The notes beneath the pieces are model-generated. The model saw only the letters and a program-made list of their open reading frames with translations. It was not told the origin of the DNA and ran no database searches. 61,072 bases of DNA from an uncultured Bacteroidales bacterium (lineage in GTDB: Bacteria; Bacteroidota; Bacteroidia; Bacteroidales; P3). The stretch lies in the NCBI GenBank assembly GCA_900316515.1, contig ONDE01000014.1, forward strand, positions 1 to 61,072, in the 5' to 3' direction. Shown one piece after another: positions 1 to 7,626 of the stretch. A program made the position numbers and the translations under genes. The number at the start of each line of letters is the position of its first letter. The first letter of the stretch is position 1.

Positions 1-359
1 ATAGGCCAGTCATAATCTATACGCGCGTAGGCAAAGCCTATTACACGCAGCACTGGGTCGGGAACAAACCCTACGGCAATCTCGGTGTGGAATTTCGGAA
101 ACCACGGATTGCACCCACCTGCATAAGGCACCATGGTGTCAATTATAGCCAACGGGGTTATTGGGGAATCGTGCACATCTCCATACCACAGATAACATAT
201 CATGTTGTCGTGCACCGTGTCGTGGTCCCAGCAGTTGTCATAATAGTTGTAGAAATAAAACGGATAACGCCCGAAGACCGTGTCAAAGCTGTCGGCCGTC
301 TGAGCCTGTGCCGAAGCGACACACAGCATTATGGCAGAAACGAGTAGAGCCTTTTTCAT
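1..359 (-). CDS. Secreted protein, N-terminal part (runs off window)
   Basis: Reading left from an ATG at 359-357, the frame stays open to the window edge. It begins MKKALLVSAIMLCVASAQAQ, a good signal peptide with a probable cleavage after AQA. The roughly 100 mature residues are rich in Tyr, Trp and Asp and contain a short Asp-rich stretch (DNCWDHDTVHDN). Such starts are typical of exported Bacteroidales proteins with C-terminal T9SS sorting domains, but the C-terminus is outside the window, so the family is not known. An in-frame ATG nine bases upstream (368) would add MSI. It lies downstream of the minus-strand promoter at 813-844. Confidence 0.7.
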   Translation of the reverse strand, partial: MKKALLVSAIMLCVASAQAQTADSFDTVFGRYPFYFYNYYDNCWDHDTVHDNMICYLWYGDVHDSPITPLAIIDTMVPYAGGCNPWFPKFHTEIAVGFVPDPVLRVIGFAYARIDYDWP

Positions 360-376
360 AATACTCATTGTATTTG

Positions 377-718
377 TTATTCGGAACAGGTTTTTATTAT
401 TGTATTGCCAGAAAGTGTCGGGTAGAAAGAAACGATTGACACTTTTCCGCCGTCATAATAGAATTCATAGTCACGGAAGCTATGCTGACCACAGGTTTCA
501 ATGTCAAAAGGCGGTGAATACTGTCTGGAACAAACCGATTCTCCAAAATGGTTGTTCCTCCATAGGCTAAGGAAATTATTGTCACCGCTTAGGATGGCTT
601 GCGACGGACCTAATGTTTTAGTGCAAGCGTCCAAAGAATGATATTTTGTCATGGACAAATCGCTGTGAATGGTGATGTTTGGTACAAGGGCTGTACAATG
701 TGTTTTGGCACCAGCCAA
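377..718 (-). CDS. Possible small hypothetical protein (113 aa)
   Basis: A 113-residue frame, rich in Cys, Ser, Thr and Asn, ends 17 bases before the ATG of the secreted-protein gene at 359. It lies between that gene and the minus promoter at 813-844, so it would be the first gene of the same transcript. I do not recognise the family. There is no signal peptide or obvious domain, and the base composition is more AT-rich than the confident genes nearby. It could be a genuine small gene, a decayed remnant, or part of a long 5' leader. Confidence 0.3.
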   Translation of the reverse strand: MAGAKTHCTALVPNITIHSDLSMTKYHSLDACTKTLGPSQAILSGDNNFLSLWRNNHFGESVCSRQYSPPFDIETCGQHSFRDYEFYYDGGKVSIVSFYPTLSGNTIIKTCSE

Positions 719-812
719 TTCTGCCTATTGCAAGGGAGAGGAAAATGACTGAAAGAGATAACAAATTGATTGATAGTTTTTTCATACTTATTAAATTTGA
801 GGTTTATATTTG

Positions 813-844
813 CAAATATACAACATTTTTCTTGTTTCTGCAAA
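813..844 (-). promoter_or_regulatory. Bacteroidota-type promoter for the leftward genes
   Basis: On the minus strand a TATATTTG -7 box (820-813) is preceded, 20 nt upstream, by TTTG (844-841). The -7 box is half of a perfect 16-bp palindrome at 805-820, so the plus strand carries an equal -7 box at 805-812, but without a clear upstream box. Confidence 0.55.
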
Positions 845-894
845 TTTTTTCTTGCAGGACCACCTCCGGGCACCCTTTTGGAACTGCAAACATC

Positions 895-948
895 ACATAC
901 TACTCACATACTGCTCACTTACTACTCACTTACTACTCACTTACTCCC
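895..948. repeat. 11-bp tandem repeat (TACTACTCACT-like), intergenic
   Basis: Four to five degenerate units of TACTACTCACT run across this stretch between the leftward promoter and gpsA. The rest of the 360-1070 gap holds the possible small ORF, the two promoters and a pyrimidine-rich tract. This is one of many short phrase-like repeats in the window. Confidence 0.75.
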
Positions 949-1026
949 CCCCTCCCCTTCACTCCGCCCCACCCGCGATTAGCATTTTTTAACATATAAA
1001 TGTTATAAAATGTGAAATAATAGTAG

Positions 1027-1034
1027 TACTTTTG
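1027..1034 (+). promoter_or_regulatory. -7 box of the gpsA promoter
   Basis: TACTTTTG matches the Bacteroidota -7 consensus TAnnTTTG and is followed by CAC, as in six promoters of this window. No good TTTG box is visible upstream. The expected start site is near 1040, giving a leader of about 30 nt to the ATG at 1071. Confidence 0.6.
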
Positions 1035-1070
1035 CACATTGGAAAGTGGCCACGGAGTACCGTAGCCACC

Positions 1071-2090
1071 ATGTGTGAACTAATGATACATAGCATGATA
1101 GCTGTTATTGGCAGTGGCAGTTGGGCCACGGCAATAGTCAAAATATTACAGGAAAACAGTCCGCAGAAGGTGAACTGGTGGGCCCGAAGCAAGGAAGTGG
1201 CCGACGGAATAACATCCACTGGACGTAATCCCCGACACCTGTCGGAACTACAACTCGACCCAAACCGACTGTGGGTGAGCGACAACCTAAAAGATGTAGT
1301 GGAAGCAAGCGACGAGTTACTGCTCGCCGTACCCTCGGCCTACATCGACCGCGTATTGTCCCAACTGCCACCCGAAGCACTGCAAGGTCACCGCATTATC
1401 TCGGCAATCAAAGGCACATTGCCCGACTGCTGCATGAGCATATCGCAATACGTGGAGCAAACCTTCAAGGTTGAACCCAACGACATCTGCGTCATAAGCG
1501 GCCCCAGCCACGCCGAAGAGGTGGCCCACTGCATGCCCACCTACCTTACCGCTGCCTCGCGCAACGAAGCCTTCGCCCGCGAAGTCGCCGACCGTCTGCG
1601 TAGCCACTACATCATCACATCCGTCAGCACCGACATCGACGGCGTGGAACGCTGCGGCTTGGCAAAGAACATCTACGCCATAGCCGCCGGAATAGGCAGT
1701 GGACTGGGCTACGGCGACAACCTCAACGCCGTGCTCACCGCAGGCGCCATCCGCGAGATAGACTCCCTCATCGAGAAGGGTATCCCCTACCCCGAACGCA
1801 ACATACTCGACAACTGCTACCTTGGCGACCTGATAGTCACCTGCTGGTCTCGCCACAGCCGCAACCGCGCCCTCGGCGAAGCCGTGGCTCATGGCGAGAA
1901 GCCCGAGGAGGTCTTCGCCCGCACCGGCAGCATCGCCGAAGGCTACTACTCGGTTAGAAACATGCACCGCATAGCCAAAAGCCTCAACTGCACCGACAGA
2001 ATCCCCATCGCCGAAACCGTCTACCGCATACTCTACAAAGATGCCGACCCAAGGCAGGAAATGCAACACCTGATCGAAACCGTACTCTGA
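1071..2090 (+). CDS. gpsA: Glycerol-3-phosphate dehydrogenase [NAD(P)+]
   Basis: Reduces dihydroxyacetone phosphate to sn-glycerol 3-phosphate for phospholipid synthesis in the cytoplasm. The N-terminal dinucleotide fold shows MIAVIGSGSWATA, and the C-terminal catalytic domain shows the catalytic-lysine region LAKNIYAIAAG and the substrate-binding SRHSRNRALG. At 339 residues it is normal for the family. Start codons at 1071, 1083 and 1095 are all possible; 1071 was chosen because Bacteroidales homologues have a few residues ahead of the IAVIG strand, but 1095 gives the tightest match. The stop TGA directly abuts the ATG of the acyltransferase, so the two are probably translated together. Confidence 0.93.
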   Translation: MCELMIHSMIAVIGSGSWATAIVKILQENSPQKVNWWARSKEVADGITSTGRNPRHLSELQLDPNRLWVSDNLKDVVEASDELLLAVPSAYIDRVLSQLPPEALQGHRIISAIKGTLPDCCMSISQYVEQTFKVEPNDICVISGPSHAEEVAHCMPTYLTAASRNEAFAREVADRLRSHYIITSVSTDIDGVERCGLAKNIYAIAAGIGSGLGYGDNLNAVLTAGAIREIDSLIEKGIPYPERNILDNCYLGDLIVTCWSRHSRNRALGEAVAHGEKPEEVFARTGSIAEGYYSVRNMHRIAKSLNCTDRIPIAETVYRILYKDADPRQEMQHLIETVL

Positions 2091-3176
2091 ATGGAATCCT
2101 TCGACGACATACGCCCCTATACCGACGCAGAAATACCCGACGCCATGCGGCAAGTGGCCGAATGGGATCTGTTCCCTCAGATGATACGGTTCATCTACCC
2201 CAACATCGACATCAACGAAGCCCGCGCCCGCATCCTCGCCATACAGAACATCCAGCAGTTCCAATCCACAGTGATGAACGACGCCATCCGCCGCATCATC
2301 GCCGAGACAACCGACGGATTCACTCACCACGGCATGCACCACCTACGCCGCGGACAGCCCTACCTCTTCATATCCAACCACCGCGACATCACGCTCGACG
2401 CCTTCCTCCTCCAACACCTGCTCATCGAGCGCCGTGGCCTCACCTCGCACATTGTCTTCGGGCAGAACCTGCTCAGCATGCCCATCATCGAAGTTCTCTT
2501 CCGCAGCAACAAACTCATCCGCATGGAACGCGGAGGCACCCCAAGAGCCTTCTACAACAGCCTGCAGCACCTGTCGGAATACCTCAACCACCTCGTCGTC
2601 GACCAACACCAGTCGGTGTGGATAGCACAGCGCAACGGACGCGCCAAAGACGGCATCGACACCACCGCCCCGGCAATGCTCAAAATGCTCACCCTCGGCG
2701 GCAAAGGCGACCCCAAACAGACACTGCATGACCTGCATCTGGTGCCCATCAGCATCAGCTACGAATGGGACCCCTGCGATGCCATGAAAGCCACAGAACT
2801 GCTGCTAAGCCGCAACGGAGCCTACCAGAAAGCACCCGACGAAGACCTTAAGAGCGTCGTCACAGGCATCATAGGCCACAAAGGTCACGTACACCTCGAA
2901 ATCGGCCGTCCCATCATGCCGCGCGAATTGGAACCGACCAATGGCGAGGAATTGACAACCCATGTTGCACGCGTTCTCGACCGCCGCATCCGCGACGGCT
3001 ACCGCCTGATGCCCACCAACTACGCCGCTTACGACATCCTGAACGGACGCAAACGCCGCGGACGCTACACACAGCGCACCCTCGACACCCTTTCCGCACG
3101 TGCCAACGCACTTCCCAACCCTGAGGCACGGCGCATACTCCTCGAGATGTATGCCAACCCCGTCAAAGCACGATAA
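2091..3176 (+). CDS. Glycerophospholipid acyltransferase (PlsC/PlsB-like)
   Basis: A 361-residue acyltransferase. The block LFISNHRDITLDAFLL carries the NHRD-type acyltransferase motif. Here the His and the distal Asp are separated by five residues, whereas the usual motif is HX4D, so the near Asp (HRD) may act instead. Later blocks are IRMERGGTPRAFY and VWIAQRNGRAKDG, the latter resembling the family's substrate-binding region. It directly follows gpsA with no spacer: GpsA makes glycerol 3-phosphate and this enzyme probably acylates it or lysophosphatidate. Whether it is the first or second acyltransferase cannot be decided from sequence. It converges on the helicase gene with only five bases between stops. 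Confidence 0.82.
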   Translation: MESFDDIRPYTDAEIPDAMRQVAEWDLFPQMIRFIYPNIDINEARARILAIQNIQQFQSTVMNDAIRRIIAETTDGFTHHGMHHLRRGQPYLFISNHRDITLDAFLLQHLLIERRGLTSHIVFGQNLLSMPIIEVLFRSNKLIRMERGGTPRAFYNSLQHLSEYLNHLVVDQHQSVWIAQRNGRAKDGIDTTAPAMLKMLTLGGKGDPKQTLHDLHLVPISISYEWDPCDAMKATELLLSRNGAYQKAPDEDLKSVVTGIIGHKGHVHLEIGRPIMPRELEPTNGEELTTHVARVLDRRIRDGYRLMPTNYAAYDILNGRKRRGRYTQRTLDTLSARANALPNPEARRILLEMYANPVKAR

Positions 3177-3181
3177 ACCTC

Positions 3182-4612
3182 TCAGGCGAAAAACCTCTCG
3201 TCGAATCCAAGAAGGTACACCCGGCCGGTGGCACGGGTGAAAGCGGTGTAGAGCCACCGCAGGTAGTCCCGGTCAAGCCGCTGGTCGGGCGGAAGAAAAC
3301 CTTGGTCTATGATGACTGTGCGCCACTGTCCACCCTGGGTCTTGTGGCAGGTCAGAGCGTATGAAAACTTAACCTGCAAAGCATTATAATATGGATTCTG
3401 CCGCAACTCGCGCAAGCGGTCGGCCTTGTGCGGCAAGTCGGCATAATCCTCCATCACCGTGGTATAGAGACGCTCCTGCTCCTCGGCAGTGAGCGATGGC
3501 GACTCGCTGTAGAGCGTGGAAAGCATCAGCTTGCAATCGCGCGGCTGCTCCTCCGGATAGTCGACAAAACGCAATGTAGCATCGGCAAAGCGAAAACCAT
3601 ATAGTTCCTGCACATGGCGCACACTGAGCACCTCTACTATGTCGCCATTGGCAATAAAACCTATGGTGCTGTCGTCGTCGAGCCAATAGTAGTTGTTCTT
3701 TACCACCATGAGGTAGTCGCCCGCATTGACCTCGCCTTCGCGGAAGAGGACACTGGAGCGAATACCCTGATTGAAAAGGTTGGCGCGTTTGTTGCTGCGG
3801 GTGACCACCACCACATCCTCCAATCCATCTCCCGAATATTCGCGGTTGAGCACCTCCATCAGGTCCTCGCCGTTGAGATTCACCACATCGTCGGCCACAC
3901 TGAACAGCGGCAGCTGTGCCTCATCGGCAATACGCATATCGGCAATCTGACTGCGGAGCACCGTGGCATTGGCCAGTATACCTGAGAGGCTCTGCTGACG
4001 CACCACCTCTGTAAGTTCCTGCGAATGTACGTTTAACCCGAAGGAGGCTTTGAGGTAGCGGTCGTCAAGTGCAGGGCTCTCGCTCTGCCCAACAGGTGGC
4101 AGCTGCGCCGTATCGCCTATGAGCATCAGGCGGCAGTGGTTGCCGCTGTAGACATATTCCACCAAGTCCTCGAGCAGACTGTGACGCGAAGCTGTGGGCT
4201 CGACGCCTATCATCGAGGCCTCGTCGACAATGAAAAGGGTGTAACTGTGCTTGTTGACGGCGCGCACGGTGCGCATCTGACCTGTGGCATCGGTAGCCGT
4301 CATATAGATTTTCTTATGTATTGTGAAAGCCTGACGGCCACTGTAGCCCGACAACACCTTGGCGGCGCGACCCGTCGGCGCCAGCAGCAGACTGCTCACA
4401 CGCAACTGCGGCAAGGTTCGTATGAGGGCCGACACGAGGGATGTCTTGCCTGTGCCGGCATAACCGCGCAACAACATGGCCGACCGGGGGTCGGAGTCAT
4501 AGAGGAAACGCGCCATCAAAGCGCAAGCCTCCCGCTGCCCGTCGGTTGGCGTATGCGGGAAGCGGGAGAGTATAAGTTGAGTTACCGATTGTTCTACGCT
4601 GTGCGTAGCCAC
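3182..4612 (-). CDS. RecD-like ATP-dependent DNA helicase
   Basis: A 476-residue superfamily 1 helicase. Walker A is LLRGYAGTGKTS near residue 47, Walker B is LFIVDEASMIG near 125, a GDTAQLPPVG motif follows, and the UvrD-C2 end carries YALTCHKTQGGQW with a final YTAFTRATGRVYL. It is shorter than RecD2, lacking the long N-terminal region, which matches the stand-alone form common in Bacteroidales. It is third in the TPR protein-secG-helicase unit, three bases after secG. A role in DNA repair or end processing is inferred from the family. Confidence 0.88.
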   Translation of the reverse strand: MATHSVEQSVTQLILSRFPHTPTDGQREACALMARFLYDSDPRSAMLLRGYAGTGKTSLVSALIRTLPQLRVSSLLLAPTGRAAKVLSGYSGRQAFTIHKKIYMTATDATGQMRTVRAVNKHSYTLFIVDEASMIGVEPTASRHSLLEDLVEYVYSGNHCRLMLIGDTAQLPPVGQSESPALDDRYLKASFGLNVHSQELTEVVRQQSLSGILANATVLRSQIADMRIADEAQLPLFSVADDVVNLNGEDLMEVLNREYSGDGLEDVVVVTRSNKRANLFNQGIRSSVLFREGEVNAGDYLMVVKNNYYWLDDDSTIGFIANGDIVEVLSVRHVQELYGFRFADATLRFVDYPEEQPRDCKLMLSTLYSESPSLTAEEQERLYTTVMEDYADLPHKADRLRELRQNPYYNALQVKFSYALTCHKTQGGQWRTVIIDQGFLPPDQRLDRDYLRWLYTAFTRATGRVYLLGFDERFFA

Positions 4613-4615
4613 TGC

Positions 4616-4939
4616 TTATTCAGCTACGGGAGTGGCTGTGGGGGCAGCGTTCTGCTGGACGGGAGCCATATCGGTAGCAGTGGCAACCTGCGTGTTGTTA
4701 TCACTACCGCCGTTCTGGACTCTCTTTGCCACCGGGGCGGCAAGGCTGAGAACGATAAGTATGGCAGCAAGCCACCATGTGGCCTTCTCGATAAAATCAG
4801 CCGACTGACGGGCTCCAAGCACCTGTGTGGGAGCCGAGAAGTTGGCAGCGAGACCGCCACCTTTGGAGTTCTGGACCAATACAACCAGCGCAAGCAATAC
4901 GCAGACTACGAGAATCAGGATTACAATAAAAGTGTACAT
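4616..4939 (-). CDS. secG: Preprotein translocase subunit SecG
   Basis: A 107-residue inner-membrane protein of the SecYEG channel. The first helix starts MYTFIVILILVVCVLLALVV, followed by the conserved loop VQNSKGGGLAANF and the TQVLGARQSADF segment, then a second helix (WWLAAILIVLSLAAP) and a low-complexity Ala/Thr/Gln tail. It lies between a TPR-like protein and the helicase, the usual Bacteroidetes neighbourhood. Confidence 0.95.
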   Translation of the reverse strand: MYTFIVILILVVCVLLALVVLVQNSKGGGLAANFSAPTQVLGARQSADFIEKATWWLAAILIVLSLAAPVAKRVQNGGSDNNTQVATATDMAPVQQNAAPTATPVAE

Positions 4940-4953
4940 CTTTCTTTACTATG

Positions 4954-5538
4954 TTATTTACTGTTTATTAATGTTTCCAAATGTTCAATTCGGGGTGCAA
5001 AATTACTACTTTTTTCGGGATTCTGCGCCAATAAATTTCTATAAATAGCCAGAGCCTTGTCGTATTTGCCCTGCTTTTCCAGTATAACAGCAAGAGTTTC
5101 AGTGCCAAGCGAAGAATCGGCCTGGATACTTTTTTTGTCGTTCTGTTCTACGGCGACCGGTTCGGACTGAGCCTTTTTCATCTCCTCCGAAGGCCCGACT
5201 TTCAGGAAATTTGACAATATGACACTCTTGGGTGCTGTCTTGAACGACACCTCCTGGAAGGTGTTTATCTCGCTGAGCACATCGAACGAGGGCTCCTCGA
5301 CGGCAGCCACCGCCTTGTCAAGCATGGCACCAAGGGCATTGTTGTTACACATTGAAAGCATGGCAATGCGGCGCTCCTCGGGTGTATCGAAATGGAAAGC
5401 GCTATCGGCCAACAGTGTAAGCACATTGACAACAGACGAATATGGATATTTGGCCTGCACAGCCCGTAGCCACCCCCGCTCCTGCGAGGTAAACTTCACG
5501 GGGTTGCCCATCTTCTCAACGAATTGTTTCTTGTCCAT
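4954..5538 (-). CDS. Tetratricopeptide-like protein upstream of secG
   Basis: A 194-residue protein without a signal peptide. The C-terminal third (about 150-190) contains one clear TPR-like helix pair, ETLAVILEKQGKYDKALAIY. The N-terminal part is helical and charged. Bacteroidetes commonly carry a TPR protein immediately upstream of secG, and this fits; its function is not established. It is the first gene of the unit driven by the promoter at 5599-5606. Confidence 0.75.
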   Translation of the reverse strand: MDKKQFVEKMGNPVKFTSQERGWLRAVQAKYPYSSVVNVLTLLADSAFHFDTPEERRIAMLSMCNNNALGAMLDKAVAAVEEPSFDVLSEINTFQEVSFKTAPKSVILSNFLKVGPSEEMKKAQSEPVAVEQNDKKSIQADSSLGTETLAVILEKQGKYDKALAIYRNLLAQNPEKSSNFAPRIEHLETLINSK

Positions 5539-5598
5539 ATCTTTTTTCTAATTGCAGAGCACACAATTAACAACTTTTTTGATTGCCAATTGGAAGTG

Positions 5599-5606
5599 CA
5601 AAAGTA
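5599..5606 (-). promoter_or_regulatory. -7 box of the TPR-secG-helicase promoter
   Basis: TACTTTTG reads leftward from 5606 to 5599, followed by CACTTC. The leader to the ATG at 5538 would be about 55 nt. No clear TTTG box is found 19-20 nt upstream. Confidence 0.55.
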
Positions 5607-5703
5607 CAAATATTTTTTCACATAGAGAAAAAGAATTTATTTTATTACACATTACCCACTGTAACACAAACCATTATAGTAATACAACAATATTTTTCAA
5701 CAA

Positions 5704-5740
5704 TTTTTTGTTTCCATATTGAAAAAAATGTGTAATTTTG
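5704..5740 (+). promoter_or_regulatory. Promoter of rpmH
   Basis: The -7 box TAATTTTG (5733-5740) lies 22 nt after a TTTTTTG tract (5704-5710). It drives rpmH with a leader of about 60 nt. Confidence 0.6.
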
Positions 5741-5807
5741 CACTTCCAATTTTGAGGTAAAAATGTGTGCTAACCTCTCGTAAGATAACAAATAACAATA
5801 AGATAAA

Positions 5808-5954
5808 ATGAAGAGAACATTCCAACCCTCGCTGAGAAAAAGAGCCAACAAGCACGGTTTCCGCAAGAGAATGTCCACCGCCAACGGTAGGAAAGTGCTG
5901 GCCGCCCGCCGCCGCAAAGGCAGAAAAAGACTGACCGTCTCGGACGAGCGCTAA
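5808..5954 (+). CDS. rpmH: 50S ribosomal protein L34
   Basis: A 48-residue very basic protein, [18 protein letters not shown] at its start, followed by [19 protein letters not shown], the hallmark of bacterial L34. The C-terminal extension LTVSDER is slightly longer than in Escherichia coli and usual for Bacteroidetes. It has its own promoter and is followed by a terminator, so it is probably transcribed largely on its own. Confidence 0.97.
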   Translation: MKRTFQPSLRKRANKHGFRKRMSTANGRKVLAARRRKGRKRLTVSDER

Positions 5955-5977
5955 AAAGCAACGGCTTTGCTAAACGA

Positions 5978-6008
5978 AAGAAGTACCGTAAGATACTTCT
6001 TTTTTTTA
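5978..6008 (+). terminator. Rho-independent terminator after rpmH
   Basis: AAGAAGTA (5978-5985) pairs with TACTTCTT (5994-6001) across an 8-nt loop and is followed by a run of T. It lies between rpmH and rlmD. Confidence 0.7.
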
Positions 6009-6025
6009 TTTAAACACAATAGGTT

Positions 6026-7447
6026 ATGAGTCGCAGAAACAGAGAACTGCCCCTGCTGGAACAAATAGAGATCCTCGACGCCGGCGCCGAGGGCATGGCC
6101 GTAGCCAAAGTTGACGGCCTTGTGGTGTTCGTACCATTCGTTGTGCCAGGCGACGTGGTCGACATCCAACTGTACAAAAAAAAGAAAAACTTCGCCGAAG
6201 GACGCGCTGTGCGCTTCCACCGCATGTCGAACCTGCGCGTCGATCCTGTATGCCCACACTTCGGCGTATGCGGAGGCTGCAAGTGGCAGACAACAAACTA
6301 CGAAGCACAACTGCAGGCCAAACAGCGGCAAGTACGCGACAATCTGGAACGGCTCGGCAATGTCGACTGCTCTGGCATGAGTCCTATCTGCGGCTCAGAA
6401 AACATTTACTACTACCGTAACAAACTGGAATTCACCTTCTCCAGCCGTGTCTGGATGGACGACCCCACGGCTCGTCGCGACGACGAATGGGGCGCCTTGG
6501 GATTCCACATCCCCCAATTGTTCGACAAGGTGCTGCCCATCGAACACTGCGCCCTTCAGGCCGAACCAAGCAACGAGATAAGACTCGCAGTGAGAGACTA
6601 TGCCATGGCGCATGGCCTCACTTGCTACGACATACGCAACCATACAGGCTTCCTGCGCAACTTGGTGCTGCGCAACAGCTCCACCGGCGACTGGATGGTG
6701 CTGGTAATCGTCGCCGAGGACGATACCTCACGGCTCTTCCCGTTGCTTGACATGCTGCGCGAGCGCTTCCCGCAGATCACATCGCTGCAATACATCGTCA
6801 ACACCAAGTTCAACGACTCCTACTCAGACCTCGAGGTACACACCTACCACGGTGCCGACCATATCGAGGAACGCATGGAAGGCTGGCGCGACGACCCGGC
6901 ACTGAGCTTTATCGTCAACCCCAAATCGTTCTACCAGACCAATTCCGTCCAGGCCCAGCGTCTCTACAGCCACGTGGCCGACCTCGCCGAACTGCAACCG
7001 GACGACACACTCTACGACCTATACACCGGTACCGGCACCATAGCCCTCTTCCTGGCCCGCCACGCCAAGAAGGTGGTAGGCATCGAATACGTAGAGGAAG
7101 CCATAGCCGACGCACGCCGCAACGCCGACCGCAACGGACTCAACAACACTGTCTTCTACGCCGGCGACATGGCCAAAGTGCTAACCCCGGAATTCGTTGC
7201 CGCCAACGGCCGTCCCGACGTGGTAGTCACCGACCCGCCACGTGCAGGCATGCACGACAAAGTGGTGGCACAGCTACTCGAAATGGCACCCCGAAAGATT
7301 GTCTATGTAAGCTGCAACCCCGCCACACAAGCACGCGACCTGCAGCTGCTCGCCGCACGCTACGATGTCCACCGCATACAACCCGTCGACATGTTCCCTC
7401 ACACCCAACATGTCGAGAACATCGCCGAGCTCGTTTTGGCACGCTAG
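6026..7447 (+). CDS. rlmD: 23S rRNA (uracil-C5)-methyltransferase, RlmD type
   Basis: A 473-residue SAM-dependent enzyme that methylates a uracil of 23S rRNA (U1939 in Escherichia coli RlmD). An N-terminal TRAM domain is followed by the iron-sulfur cluster block VCPHFGVCGGCKWQ (about residues 71-84). The methyltransferase domain has DLYTGTGTIALFLA for SAM, VVTDPPRAG, and the catalytic cysteine in IVYVSCNPATQ near the C-terminus. Length and domain order are normal. It is separated from rpmH by a terminator, so it may have its own weak promoter. Assignment to RlmD rather than another TRAM methyltransferase is by general similarity. Confidence 0.9.
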   Translation: MSRRNRELPLLEQIEILDAGAEGMAVAKVDGLVVFVPFVVPGDVVDIQLYKKKKNFAEGRAVRFHRMSNLRVDPVCPHFGVCGGCKWQTTNYEAQLQAKQRQVRDNLERLGNVDCSGMSPICGSENIYYYRNKLEFTFSSRVWMDDPTARRDDEWGALGFHIPQLFDKVLPIEHCALQAEPSNEIRLAVRDYAMAHGLTCYDIRNHTGFLRNLVLRNSSTGDWMVLVIVAEDDTSRLFPLLDMLRERFPQITSLQYIVNTKFNDSYSDLEVHTYHGADHIEERMEGWRDDPALSFIVNPKSFYQTNSVQAQRLYSHVADLAELQPDDTLYDLYTGTGTIALFLARHAKKVVGIEYVEEAIADARRNADRNGLNNTVFYAGDMAKVLTPEFVAANGRPDVVVTDPPRAGMHDKVVAQLLEMAPRKIVYVSCNPATQARDLQLLAARYDVHRIQPVDMFPHTQHVENIAELVLAR

Positions 7448-7515
7448 CCGACCCTCACCGAAGAAAAAAATAACACTTTTTCAACAAATTATTTTACCAC
7501 AATAAAAAAAAGTGT

Positions 7516-7523
7516 TATCTTTG
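7516..7523 (+). promoter_or_regulatory. -7 box upstream of the repeat-rich T9SS gene
   Basis: TATCTTTG followed by CAT. A T-rich TTTTACC sequence stands at the -33 position without a perfect TTTG. The transcript would begin just before the hairpin at 7531-7560. Confidence 0.55.
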
Positions 7524-7530
7524 CATGTTG

Positions 7531-7560
7531 TTCTTAGCCCCTCCCGGCGTGGGGCAAGAA
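7531..7560 (+). promoter_or_regulatory. Strong hairpin at the 5' end of the leader
   Basis: TTCTT (7531-7535) pairs with AAGAA (7556-7560), and GCCCC (7537-7541) pairs with GGGGC (7551-7555). This gives a 10-bp stem with one bulged A and a 9-nt loop. It starts a few bases after the expected transcription start and 67 nt before the ATG. No T-run follows, so it is not a terminator; a role in mRNA stability is an inference. Confidence 0.6.
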
Positions 7561-7626
7561 CGCGCAACCTGCTAACAAACAGGGAACTATTAAAAGATAA
7601 TAATAATAAAATATAAACTAAACAAG

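Larger units (their letters stand above)
5588..5751. repeat. 16-bp inverted repeat at divergent promoters
   Basis: TTTTGCACTTCCAATT occurs on the plus strand at 5736-5751 and perfectly on the minus strand at 5603-5588. Each copy overlaps the end of a -7 box and runs over the expected transcription start of the two divergent units (TPR-secG-helicase and rpmH). Everything else between 5539 and 5807 is AT-rich spacer. Confidence 0.8.

Noticed and set aside
4136..5044. 302-codon frame opposite the helicase and secG
   Set aside because: It runs across two well-supported genes and has no domain.
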